Assembly (NCBI GenBank): GCA_964581815.1
Contig: CAZORE010000011.1
Location: 34,286 to 98,285 of the forward strand
DNA length: 64,000 bases
DNA from: Trebonia sp964581815
Lineage (GTDB): Bacteria > Actinomycetota > Actinomycetes > Streptosporangiales > Streptosporangiaceae
Reading direction: 5' to 3'
Below the pieces are notes generated by a model, which had not been told where the DNA came from, did not search any database, and saw only the letters and a list, made by a program, of their open reading frames with translations. Both the position numbers and the translations under genes were made by a program. This document shows positions 8,491 through 15,667 of this stretch, piece after piece. Every line of letters begins with the position of its first letter. Position 1 is the stretch's first letter.

Positions 8491-8524
8491 CTGGGGCGCC
8501 CCTCCTGCTGACGGGGCGCCCCAG
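8491..8524 (-). terminator. Strong hairpin terminator after the secreted-protein gene
   Basis: A 12-bp perfect stem (CTGGGGCGCCCC paired with GGGGCGCCCCAG) around a 10-nt loop, in the short space after the stop at 8559 and ahead of the alpha-galactosidase start. There is no T-run, which is usual for actinomycete terminators. Confidence 0.65.
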
Positions 8525-8558
8525 AGCTGGCCTTTCTGTCGCTAGATCTTGTCTGTAG

Positions 8559-10502
8559 CTAGATCCTGCAGGAGCCGGCGAATTCCGGGTTCGGAGCCGG
8601 GGCACTGATGATCGTGCCCCCGTAGCGGGCTACGTCAGGCGTCCCGTACTGGGCGTCCTTGCCGAAGTCCGTGACGGTCCTTGGCTGGTCGTTGCCGAAG
8701 TTCCACACGCAGCCGGCGGTGCGGCCGCCGAGGCTGGCCAGCGGGCTGAGGCTGGCCTGCGGGCCGAGGCCGGCCAGCGGGCCGAAGCTGGCCAGCGGGC
8801 CGAGCGACCAGAACGGGTAGAACTTGGCGCTGATCGGCGGGACGGTGCAGCCCGCGCCCGTCCCTGGGTCGCAGAGGTTCGAGGATCCGCCGACGTCGGA
8901 CTCGAACTGGACCTGCGGATACGAATGGCCGCCGACGGTAAACGGCCCGGCGTACTGGAACGTCGTCGGGAAGTTCGGGCTGCCGTTCGGCCAGTCAGCC
9001 TGGTACGGCTGGCCATCGAAGTCCAGGTCACCGTTCTGATACCGGTTGTTGAAGCACTCGTTGGTCCGCGCTGACGCCGTGGCCGGCGCGCCGTTGATGA
9101 GCACAGTGCGCGTCCCCTGCTGGAAGCAGAAGCCGTCGGCGTACTCGCAGAGCCCGCCGGTCGCCGCGTTGTTGTTCGGGCAGGCCACCGGGCCGGTCGG
9201 ACCCTGAGTTGTCGCGTTCTGGCAGACATCCGTGGACGGGCTGCACGGGCCCTCACCGACTGCGTTCGGACCTTCCGACCCGCCCAGGCAGGTGTCATAA
9301 GTGTTCGGGTCGCTGTAGGACTGGCCGTTGGGGTAGGTGGTGCTGAACGGGTCCTGGTTCGCCACCGAGTTGCAGACCTCGCCGTGGCCGATTTCCTGCT
9401 GCATCAGCACGCCGCCCTCAAGCGCGGCCCACGGCACCTGGTTCTGCTGCTGGGCGGTGCTGTATTCCGCGTGGAAGGTGTTCGGAGTGCCCGAGCAGTC
9501 GGCGATGTTCGTGTTCATGAAGCCGTTCGCCGCGCTGGCGGTCATGAACCCGGTCCGATGAGTGGTCAAGTCGCTGATTATCGTGGTGAACCCCTGCGGC
9601 GGGTCGGAGATGGAGACCACCACGACGTCACCGGGGTTGATCATCAGCGTGCTGGCATTGGGCAGGAACGTATTCACGTCGGCCAGCTGCGGGCTCGGCG
9701 GCCCGGAGGGAACACCGTTGGTCTGCAGGTAGGCGAAGTTAACCGGCTCTATGCAGTTGTTGTTGCAGGTGGCGAAGCCGAAGGTGCACTCCAGGCTGTC
9801 GATGGTCAGCGCGGCGCACCACTTGGTGGTGCTGCAACTCGCGCTGTCGACGAACGGGGTGTAGCCCGGCGGGTAGAACTGCAACTCCATGAACGCCGAG
9901 CCGGCCCCATTGGGGTTATCGATCTGCCCGCCGTTGGTGTCGCTGTCGGGCGCGCACGTGTTCTGCGGGTAGGACTTCGAGTCACAGAGGGGCAGCCCGA
10001 ACCAGGGCGCGATGGACAGCTGGGCGTAGTCGACTACGCTGCCATTCGCGGTGGGCGCCGCGGCGGGGTCCTGGGACATCTTCATCACGTAGGTCATCGT
10101 GTTGCCGGACCCCGGCTGGCTGGAGATGAATTTCGTGCTCGGCTCGTCGTGGCCGACATACCAGCCGTTGTCGTTGAATCGGGTGGCCTTGCCGTTTAGG
10201 ACCTTGATTGGGTCGGTGCACAGGTCACCGCCGAGTTGCCGGACGCTGGGGTAGGTGTTGCTCCAGCCGTTGCAGTCGAGTTCGTTGACCGGGTTCGGCG
10301 TGACCCCTCCGCTCGCCGCCGTCGCGGCACTGGTCCCGGGGATGTTGGTGGTCGCGCCGGCTGAGGCGCTCACGGTGAGCTGCGCGATGACCGCAAGGCC
10401 CACCGCCGGGACGAGGAATAGTCGCCACCTCCGCCAGCCCGCCGGCGGCGACTTTCGTCTGGGCTTTACCGAAGAAACCCTCGATGACCACGGAGTTCGC
10501 AT
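8559..10502 (-). CDS. Large secreted protein of unknown function
   Basis: No known domain recognised. With ATG 10502 the product is 647 aa: a long basic signal peptide (RRWRLFLVPAVGLAVIAQLTVSASAGA), then a Cys-, Asn-, Gly- and Pro-rich extracellular body with many paired cysteines (such as CNNNC). Near the C terminus (8728-8805) there is a run of short LGPLASF/GPLAGLG-type repeats, then a conserved-looking tail with CVWNFGNDQPRTVTDFG. ATG 10502 is preferred over the upstream ATG 10640: GGAAAGG lies 8 bp before it, and 10640 falls inside a probable promoter. It stands alone between a terminator and an AT-rich leader. Similar asparagine-rich secreted proteins occur in actinomycetes, without assigned function. 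Confidence 0.8.
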   Translation of the reverse strand: MRTPWSSRVSSVKPRRKSPPAGWRRWRLFLVPAVGLAVIAQLTVSASAGATTNIPGTSAATAASGGVTPNPVNELDCNGWSNTYPSVRQLGGDLCTDPIKVLNGKATRFNDNGWYVGHDEPSTKFISSQPGSGNTMTYVMKMSQDPAAAPTANGSVVDYAQLSIAPWFGLPLCDSKSYPQNTCAPDSDTNGGQIDNPNGAGSAFMELQFYPPGYTPFVDSASCSTTKWCAALTIDSLECTFGFATCNNNCIEPVNFAYLQTNGVPSGPPSPQLADVNTFLPNASTLMINPGDVVVVSISDPPQGFTTIISDLTTHRTGFMTASAANGFMNTNIADCSGTPNTFHAEYSTAQQQNQVPWAALEGGVLMQQEIGHGEVCNSVANQDPFSTTYPNGQSYSDPNTYDTCLGGSEGPNAVGEGPCSPSTDVCQNATTQGPTGPVACPNNNAATGGLCEYADGFCFQQGTRTVLINGAPATASARTNECFNNRYQNGDLDFDGQPYQADWPNGSPNFPTTFQYAGPFTVGGHSYPQVQFESDVGGSSNLCDPGTGAGCTVPPISAKFYPFWSLGPLASFGPLAGLGPQASLSPLASLGGRTAGCVWNFGNDQPRTVTDFGKDAQYGTPDVARYGGTIISAPAPNPEFAGSCRI

Positions 10503-10604
10503 ACGCATCGCCTTTCCGTGCGCGCGCGCCGCCGACCAGAGTGCCACTAGGGACTGCGGGCACGCCGACGTGACTGTCCCAGATGCGAGACATTTTCTTG
10601 CTGC

Positions 10605-10633
10605 ATTTAACAATGGCCGGAAAATGTGGTCAA
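10605..10633 (-). promoter_or_regulatory. Candidate promoter for the secreted-protein gene
   Basis: On the minus strand, TTGACC (10633-10628) is followed after 17 bp by TTAAAT (10610-10605). A second TTGACC lies just upstream (10640-10635), giving a direct repeat. A transcript from here would have a leader of about 95 nt before ATG 10502. No experimental support. Confidence 0.4.
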
Positions 10634-10640
10634 TGGTCAA

Positions 10641-10960
10641 TATCGAGCTTACCTACAGCTAAAGGAGATCTTAACTATTTGTTATAATTATGCGATCGGA
10701 ACCGGCCAAGTCGCAGGACTATGCGGCGAATTAGAATCTGATATGTGCGTCCCCGCTGGATTACATAGACGACTGTAGAATTATTCGCCAGTCATGCGGC
10801 CACTAGTAAAAAGGGACTAAAGTCCAGCAAAGTACGACAAACCGCAGCACGCAGAGCGTGACCAATGCCCTGCGATACCGGACTTCCGGCCGTGTCGCAG
10901 CACGGCCCGCGGTGGCCATGCTGAGTTGACACCATGACCGCGTCGCGGAGGTGATGCTCG
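10641..10960. other. AT-rich intergenic region between divergent genes
   Basis: About 320 bp, noticeably poorer in GC than the rest of the window, especially 10650-10820. It contains TATAAT at 10683-10688 and several short A/T runs, but no open frame with coding character. It probably carries promoters for the rightward DUF4389/MMPL operon, whose ribosome-binding site GGAGGTGAT lies at 10947-10955. Confidence 0.5.
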
Positions 10961-11371
10961 ATGAGCAGCGCGGCGACTTATCCGGCGTACCCAGCGCGCA
11001 TGGAGGCGCGCATGGACCAGCCGCTCTCCAGGTGGCTCTGGCTGGTCAAGTGGTTCCTCGTCATTCCGCACGTCATCTTCGTCGTGGCCATCTTCCTCGG
11101 CGGCGCGTGGGCGACCACCTCGCAGGCCGGCGGCGCGGGCCCGGCCAGCGCGTCCTGGCCCGGGCTCATCACCCTGCTTGTGCTGAGCGGCGCGGTGGCC
11201 CTGCTGTTCACCGGCAGGTACCCGCGACCGCTGTTCGACCTGGTGCTCGGACTGAACCGCTGGGTGCTCCGGGTAGCCGCCTATGTCAGCCTGATGACCG
11301 ACCAGTACCCGCCCTTCCGGCTCGACATGGGCGAGCGTGAATCCGGCGAGCTCGAACCGGGCGGTGCGTGA
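10961..11371 (+). CDS. DUF4389 membrane protein
   Basis: 136-aa integral membrane protein with two hydrophobic segments (about residues 25-50 and 65-85). It carries the DUF4389-type signature GRYPRPLFDLVLGLNRWVLRVAAYV followed by DQYPPF (written in parts: YPRPLFDL, LNRWVLRV). GGAGGTGAT is placed 5 bp before ATG. Its stop TGA overlaps the ATG of the MMPL gene by one base, so the two are translationally coupled. DUF4389 proteins have no established activity; the coupling suggests an accessory role to the MMPL transporter. Confidence 0.85.
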   Translation: MSSAATYPAYPARMEARMDQPLSRWLWLVKWFLVIPHVIFVVAIFLGGAWATTSQAGGAGPASASWPGLITLLVLSGAVALLFTGRYPRPLFDLVLGLNRWVLRVAAYVSLMTDQYPPFRLDMGERESGELEPGGA

Positions 11372-13626
11372 TGGCCGGCCTGCCTAATCTCGCCGCCACG
11401 CTCGGCGGGTGGAGCGCGCGGCACCGGCTGACCGCGGTCGGCGCCTGGCTGGCGCTCGTCATCGTGACCGTGCTGCTCGGCAGCGCGGTCGGCCAGGCCA
11501 CCATGACCCAGGCCGAGTACGGCGTCGGCGAGTCAGGCCAGGCGACCTGGACGCTAGTGAACGCCGGCATCAAGAACCCCGCGAGCGAGCTCGTGATGAT
11601 CTCCAGCTCCGGCACGTCCGCGGCGGACAGAGCGGCGATGCGGTCCGCGGCCAGTACCGTGCTGTCCGCCGTTCAGGCGACCGGACAAGTGAACGACGTA
11701 CGGGCGCCCGTCACCTCGGCGAGCGGCCGACAGGAGCTCCTCCAGTTCTCCATGAAGGGCGACCCGGACACGGCGGCCAACCGGGTGCAGTCGGTCGAGG
11801 ACGCGGTCGCGCGGGTCCAGGCCGCGCACCGGGATGTCACGATCGAGGAGGTCGGCCAGGCCAGCGTGTCCAAGTGGTTCAACGACACGATCATGAAGGA
11901 CATGAAGCAGGCCGAATGGACCGTTGTCCCGCTGGCGCTCGGCATCCTGCTCGTCGTGTTCGGCGCGCTGCTCGCCGCGATGATGCCGGTGGTGCTGGCG
12001 CTGACCGCGTTCCTGGCCGCCAACGGGATACTCGCGCTGATCAGCCACGCGCTGCACGTGGACTCCTCGGCCAGCTCGGTGATGATGCTGATGGGCATGG
12101 CGGTCGGCGTCGACTACTGCCTCTTCTACCTGCGCCGGGAGCGTGAGGAGCGGGCCAAGGGCGCGAGCCGCGAGGCCGCGCTGCGCACCGCCGCCGCCAC
12201 CTCGGGCCGCTCGGTGCTGATCTCCGGACTGACCGTCATGGTCGCGATGGCCGGCATGTTCCTGGCCGGCGTGCAGATCTTCGACGGCTTCGCGATCGCG
12301 ACCATCTCCGTGGTGCTCATCGCGGTGGTGGGCTCGGTGACCGTGCTGCCCGCACTGCTCTCGCTGCTCGGTGACAAGGTCGAGCTCGCCCGGATCCCGT
12401 TCCTTGGCAAGGTCGGCCGTACCCCCGGCGGCGGCCGGTTCTGGACCGCGGTGCTTGCCCGTGTCCTCTCCCACCCGGGCCGGTCCGCGGTGCTCGCCGC
12501 GGGCCTGCTGCTCGGGCTGGCCGCGCCCGCCCTCAGCATGCATACCGAGTTCCTGAGCGTGCAACAGATGCTGCCGTCGAACAGCCCGATCGTGCAGCGC
12601 TACGACCACATCATGGCGGCCTTCCCTGGCCGTCCCGCCCCGGCAGTGGTCGTGGTGAAGGCGCGGGACATCACCTCCGCCGTCGCCAAGCGCCAGATCG
12701 CGGCCTTGACCAGTTACCACAGCAACGCGCTCGGCCAGCCGGTGCACACCACCCTGTACCCTTCGGCCAACGTGGCGGAAATCGACATCCCGCTGGCCGG
12801 GTCCGGTGATGACGCCACCTCGCGGCAGGCCCTGGCCACGCTGCACGACACGATCGTGCCCGCCACCGTGGGGAAGATCCCCGGCGGCACTGCGCTGCTC
12901 GGCGGGGACCTCGCGGCGCGCATCGACTGGAATAACCAGATGGCGAGCAGCATCGTGCCGGTCATCCTGTTCGTGATGGGCATTACCTTCGTGCTGATGA
13001 TCGTCTCGTTCGGGTCGCTGGTCATCGCCGCGACCTCGATGGTGCTCAACCTGCTCTCGGTGGGCGCCGCGTATGGCGCGCTCAGCGCGGTCTTCGTGCA
13101 CGGCTGGGGCGCGGGGCTGGTCGGCACCCAGGCGCCCGGCGTGATCGAGGCGTGGATACCGCTGTTCGTGTTCGTGGTCCTGTTCGGGCTCTCCATGGAC
13201 TACAACGTGTTCGTCGTGTCGCGGATCAGGGAGGGCCACATCAGCGGGCGGCCGACCCGGCAGGCGGTCGCCTACGGCATCCGGTCCACCGCCGGCGTGG
13301 TGACCAGCGCCGCGATCATCATGGTCGCCGTGTTCGCGGTCTTCGGCATGCTGAACCTGCAGCAGTTCAAGCAGCTCGCCGTCGGCCTGGCCGTTTCCGT
13401 GCTGATCGACGCAACCGTGATCCGCGCCGTGCTGCTGCCGTCGGTGATGGTCCTGCTCGGTGACCGCAACTGGTACCTGCCCAGGTGGCTCGCCGGGTTC
13501 ACGGCCGGCGGCGCCGGGCCCCGGCCGCCAGCCGACCCTCCTGCCCCCGTCGGGCCGTCCCTGCCCGCCGGGCCACATCCAGAACCCGCGACTGGAGGCC
13601 GGCCATGGATTCGTTCTTCAAGCTGA
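11371..13626 (+). CDS. MMPL/RND-superfamily transporter
   Basis: Proton-driven exporter of lipids or hydrophobic compounds; 751 aa from ATG 11371 (GTG 11368 is an alternative). It has twelve predicted membrane segments in two halves. The first is an N-terminal TM, an extracellular loop (about residues 45-170) and then a TM bundle with GVDYCLFYLRREREE. The second half has the matching SMDYNVFVVSRIREG. The paired GxDY motifs are the proton-relay hallmark of the family. It begins at a TGATG junction with the DUF4389 gene and its 3' end overlaps the next small membrane gene by 22 bp. The substrate cannot be told. Confidence 0.93.
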   Translation: MAGLPNLAATLGGWSARHRLTAVGAWLALVIVTVLLGSAVGQATMTQAEYGVGESGQATWTLVNAGIKNPASELVMISSSGTSAADRAAMRSAASTVLSAVQATGQVNDVRAPVTSASGRQELLQFSMKGDPDTAANRVQSVEDAVARVQAAHRDVTIEEVGQASVSKWFNDTIMKDMKQAEWTVVPLALGILLVVFGALLAAMMPVVLALTAFLAANGILALISHALHVDSSASSVMMLMGMAVGVDYCLFYLRREREERAKGASREAALRTAAATSGRSVLISGLTVMVAMAGMFLAGVQIFDGFAIATISVVLIAVVGSVTVLPALLSLLGDKVELARIPFLGKVGRTPGGGRFWTAVLARVLSHPGRSAVLAAGLLLGLAAPALSMHTEFLSVQQMLPSNSPIVQRYDHIMAAFPGRPAPAVVVVKARDITSAVAKRQIAALTSYHSNALGQPVHTTLYPSANVAEIDIPLAGSGDDATSRQALATLHDTIVPATVGKIPGGTALLGGDLAARIDWNNQMASSIVPVILFVMGITFVLMIVSFGSLVIAATSMVLNLLSVGAAYGALSAVFVHGWGAGLVGTQAPGVIEAWIPLFVFVVLFGLSMDYNVFVVSRIREGHISGRPTRQAVAYGIRSTAGVVTSAAIIMVAVFAVFGMLNLQQFKQLAVGLAVSVLIDATVIRAVLLPSVMVLLGDRNWYLPRWLAGFTAGGAGPRPPADPPAPVGPSLPAGPHPEPATGGRPWIRSSS

Positions 13627-13847
13627 TCGCGGCGGGACCAGCGTTCTTCGTCAGCGCCTGGCTGCTGATGCTGTTCGCCGGCGCCGTGAGCACCGACGTG
13701 GGCGTGCGGCCCTTCGGCTACCTGACCTCCATGGTGGTCACCATCGCCCTGTGGCTGACCGTCGCGCCGGCCATCGGCGCGGTGGCCGGCCAGCCCGGTA
13801 AGAAACCCGGAAAGAACAAGGAAAACGCAGGCCGCGAGACGCGGTGA
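13605..13847 (+). CDS. Small membrane protein coupled to the MMPL transporter
   Basis: 80 aa. ATG 13605 follows GGAGG by 6 bp and lies inside the last 22 bp of the transporter gene in another frame. There are two hydrophobic helices (about residues 5-27 and 35-60), then a lysine-rich tail (GKKPGKNKEN). Not recognised as a named family. Its size, the overlap and the good ribosome-binding site make it a real third member of the operon, perhaps a small subunit of the exporter. Confidence 0.72.
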   Translation: MDSFFKLIAAGPAFFVSAWLLMLFAGAVSTDVGVRPFGYLTSMVVTIALWLTVAPAIGAVAGQPGKKPGKNKENAGRETR

Positions 13848-13881
13848 GGACAGGACACGGAAAGGACCCGCGCCGGGCGGC

Positions 13882-13984
13882 TCGACTTTCTATCAGTTCC
13901 TGTGAGTTTTTCGACTTTGTATCAGTTTCGGTCATTTCTGCATCCGTTATGTCCCGGTATAGGACGCAGAAACTGATACAGAGT
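13882..13984. repeat. Direct and inverted repeats of an ACTTTGTATCAGTT unit
   Basis: Three related copies: TCGACTTTCTATCAGTT (13882-13898), TCGACTTTGTATCAGTTT (13911-13928, spaced 29 bp) and an inverted copy ending in the complement of ACTCTGTATCAGTTTC (13969-13984). The second and third copies give a perfect 12-bp inverted repeat (13918-13929 with 13969-13980). It lies between convergent genes. It could be a bidirectional terminator, an operator or a small mobile element; see the similar array at 34887-35015. Confidence 0.7.
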
Positions 13985-14017
13985 GGTCCCGGTTAGCCGG
14001 CGACGGATGCCTGACCC

Positions 14018-14560
14018 CTACGGGCGCACCGTCGCCGCGAAGAGGTCAAGCCTCCCCGTGCGGGTGTCGTTCCACGTGAGGTGGAATGCCCCAGTGCCGC
14101 TGGCGATGCCCTGCCAGTCACCGATCCACCAGATGCCGTACTTGCCGCGGGATGCGGTCGCCGGGTCGAGTGGATCGAATGGAGTCTTCGTTACCCGCAG
14201 CGGTGGAGCGAAGCGGAGCTGGCCCCCCGTTGAGACGAGCAAGACTTCGTCTATTCGGCCGTTGGCCAGGGCAAAGGCGGAAATCGCGACCCGGCCTTGC
14301 TCGTCGGCGGCCAGGTTCGGCTGGAAGTAGGTCGCGCTGTCGCGTGGCGTCGCGGCCACTGGCCTGGACCAGGACCTGCCGCGATCACGGGACGCGGTCA
14401 CCACGATGTCCGAGTGCGCGGAACCTGGCTCGCGCACGGGAAACGCCACGTAGAGTGCCCCGTCAAGTGAGGAGATGGCAACCGTCGGGCCGCTGTTGGG
14501 CCGGGCGCCGCCGGGCAGGGCGATGGCCGCGGTCTCGGATCGGCGTACCGGCCGGCCGCG
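14018..14560 (-). pseudogene. Remnant of an exo-alpha-sialidase (BNR-repeat) gene
   Basis: The reading frame is open from 14560 to 14018 (180 codons) but has no good start; the only start codon is GTG 14449 deep inside the homologous part. The product retains one Asp-box (SRDRGRSWSRP) and the typical secreted-sialidase C terminus (WWIGDWQGIASGTGAFHLTW). Such enzymes usually exceed 350 aa and begin with a signal peptide, neither present here. A stop at 14561-14563 closes the frame upstream. I read this as a 5'-truncated, non-functional copy. Confidence 0.65.
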
Positions 14561-14660
14561 TCAATGATCTCCACGACACGAGGCTAGCGGCGCCCGGCCG
14601 TCTGCGACAGCTGGCGAAATCGTCGGCGTGCGGCCGTTCAAAGCTCGTCACGCAGGGAAG

Positions 14661-15326
14661 ATGCCGTGCGTGCAGCCGGTGCAACTTCCGCTGTCGTCCG
14701 GTGAGTCCGTCGTCATCGGGCTGGTGACGGCCGCCGTGGCCTTGGTACCGCTGCTTGGGGTACCGGCCGCGCATTTCTCCGGGATGACCCGCGAAGGTGC
14801 CCATGCCCTGCTCGCCGCCGTCCTCGGCCTGACCGTGGCGGAGATAGTCCTTGACCGGCATTCCGGTGGCAGGACAAGCATCGTGGGCGAGGGCCTGCGC
14901 GTCGTGCTCGTGTTTCTCATCGGCTACCTGGGCCCGAGCCTGTTCGGGCTCGGGGCGGCGCTGCTCATCTCGCTCGGCTACCCGGTGGCCGTGCTGTGGC
15001 TGCTCGTCGTCCTCCTCGTCGGGGTGCTGTTCCTGCTGGCCAGGTCGTTCGGCCTGCTTTCTGTGCCCTTCGCGCTCGTGGTGCTCTACTGGATCCTCCG
15101 CTATGCGCACGGCACGACCGAGATCATTGCTGCCTACGCCGTGGCCTGGCTGCTCCTGGTGTCCGGTGTGCGGACGGTCATCGCCCACGGCATGCGCTCC
15201 GGCGCCACGGACAACCTGCGCACCCGCACCCACCTGCCCTTCTCCCGTGGGCTCTGGTGGCTGCTGTGGCTGGCGGGCACGGTGACCGCGCTCCTTATCG
15301 GGGGGAAGCTCCTCGTCCTCGGCTAG
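14661..15326 (+). CDS. M50-like membrane protein with a changed zinc motif
   Basis: 221 aa, about six membrane segments, matching the actinobacterial M50B-like (site-2 protease-related) family. These proteins carry HEGAHAL where the zinc-binding HExxH should be. Here the residues are TREGAHAL, so the first histidine is Arg (codon CGC instead of CAC). A single-base change could therefore have removed a zinc ligand. ATG 14661 is chosen; GTG 14628 and GTG 14670 (11 bp after AGGGAAG) are alternatives. It converges on the STAS gene with only 8 bp between. Proteolytic activity is doubtful. Confidence 0.75.
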   Translation: MPCVQPVQLPLSSGESVVIGLVTAAVALVPLLGVPAAHFSGMTREGAHALLAAVLGLTVAEIVLDRHSGGRTSIVGEGLRVVLVFLIGYLGPSLFGLGAALLISLGYPVAVLWLLVVLLVGVLFLLARSFGLLSVPFALVVLYWILRYAHGTTEIIAAYAVAWLLLVSGVRTVIAHGMRSGATDNLRTRTHLPFSRGLWWLLWLAGTVTALLIGGKLLVLG

Positions 15327-15334
15327 CCGGACAG

Positions 15335-15667
15335 CTAGCCGACGGTGACGACGGTGGCGATCTGGTCGAGTCCGGAGACCTTGAGCAGGGTCTCGGTGAC
15401 CGGGCCGCCCGTGCTGACGTGAATGGCGAGCCGGACTCGCCGGGCCGCGTGGAACAGGGCCCTGATGGCAGCGCTGTCGCAGTAGGTGACGGCGGTCAGG
15501 TCGGCGATGACGGCGCCAGATACGGCGGCCGCCTGGTCGAGCGCGGCCTGGAACTGCCCGACGTTGGTCAGGTCGATATCGCCGGCGGCGCACACGGTGG
15601 CGGGTTCGTGGTCGCCGGAGGGCAGCAATTCGAACCGTGCCTGCAATGGGCTGGTGTCGTTGGTCAT
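15335..15667 (-). CDS. STAS-domain anti-sigma factor antagonist
   Basis: 110 aa, a single STAS domain of the SpoIIAA/RsbV type. It has the usual phospho-acceptor region VTYCDSAAIRAL, the serine being the expected regulated residue. In partner switching such a protein binds an anti-sigma kinase when dephosphorylated. Its ATG overlaps the stop of the hybrid kinase gene (ATGA, 15664-15667). That upstream protein carries both a SpoIIE-type phosphatase and an RsbW-type kinase domain, so the pair is very likely a cognate unit. Confidence 0.9.
   Translation of the reverse strand: MTNDTSPLQARFELLPSGDHEPATVCAAGDIDLTNVGQFQAALDQAAAVSGAVIADLTAVTYCDSAAIRALFHAARRVRLAIHVSTGGPVTETLLKVSGLDQIATVVTVG

Noticed and set aside
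8728..8805. Intergenic-type repeats or minisatellite of independent origin
   Set aside because: They lie in frame inside the secreted-protein gene and are explained by its LGPLAS peptide repeats.
10503..10640. N-terminal extension of the large secreted protein to ATG 10640
   Set aside because: It would put 46 non-conserved residues before a normal signal peptide and overlap the likely -35 region; ATG 10502 has a good ribosome-binding site.
11554..13578. 674-codon frame antisense to the MMPL transporter
   Set aside because: Composition (His, Arg, Gln, Gly-rich, no hydrophobic core) is typical of antisense reading of GC-rich membrane genes; the forward strand carries clear MMPL motifs.
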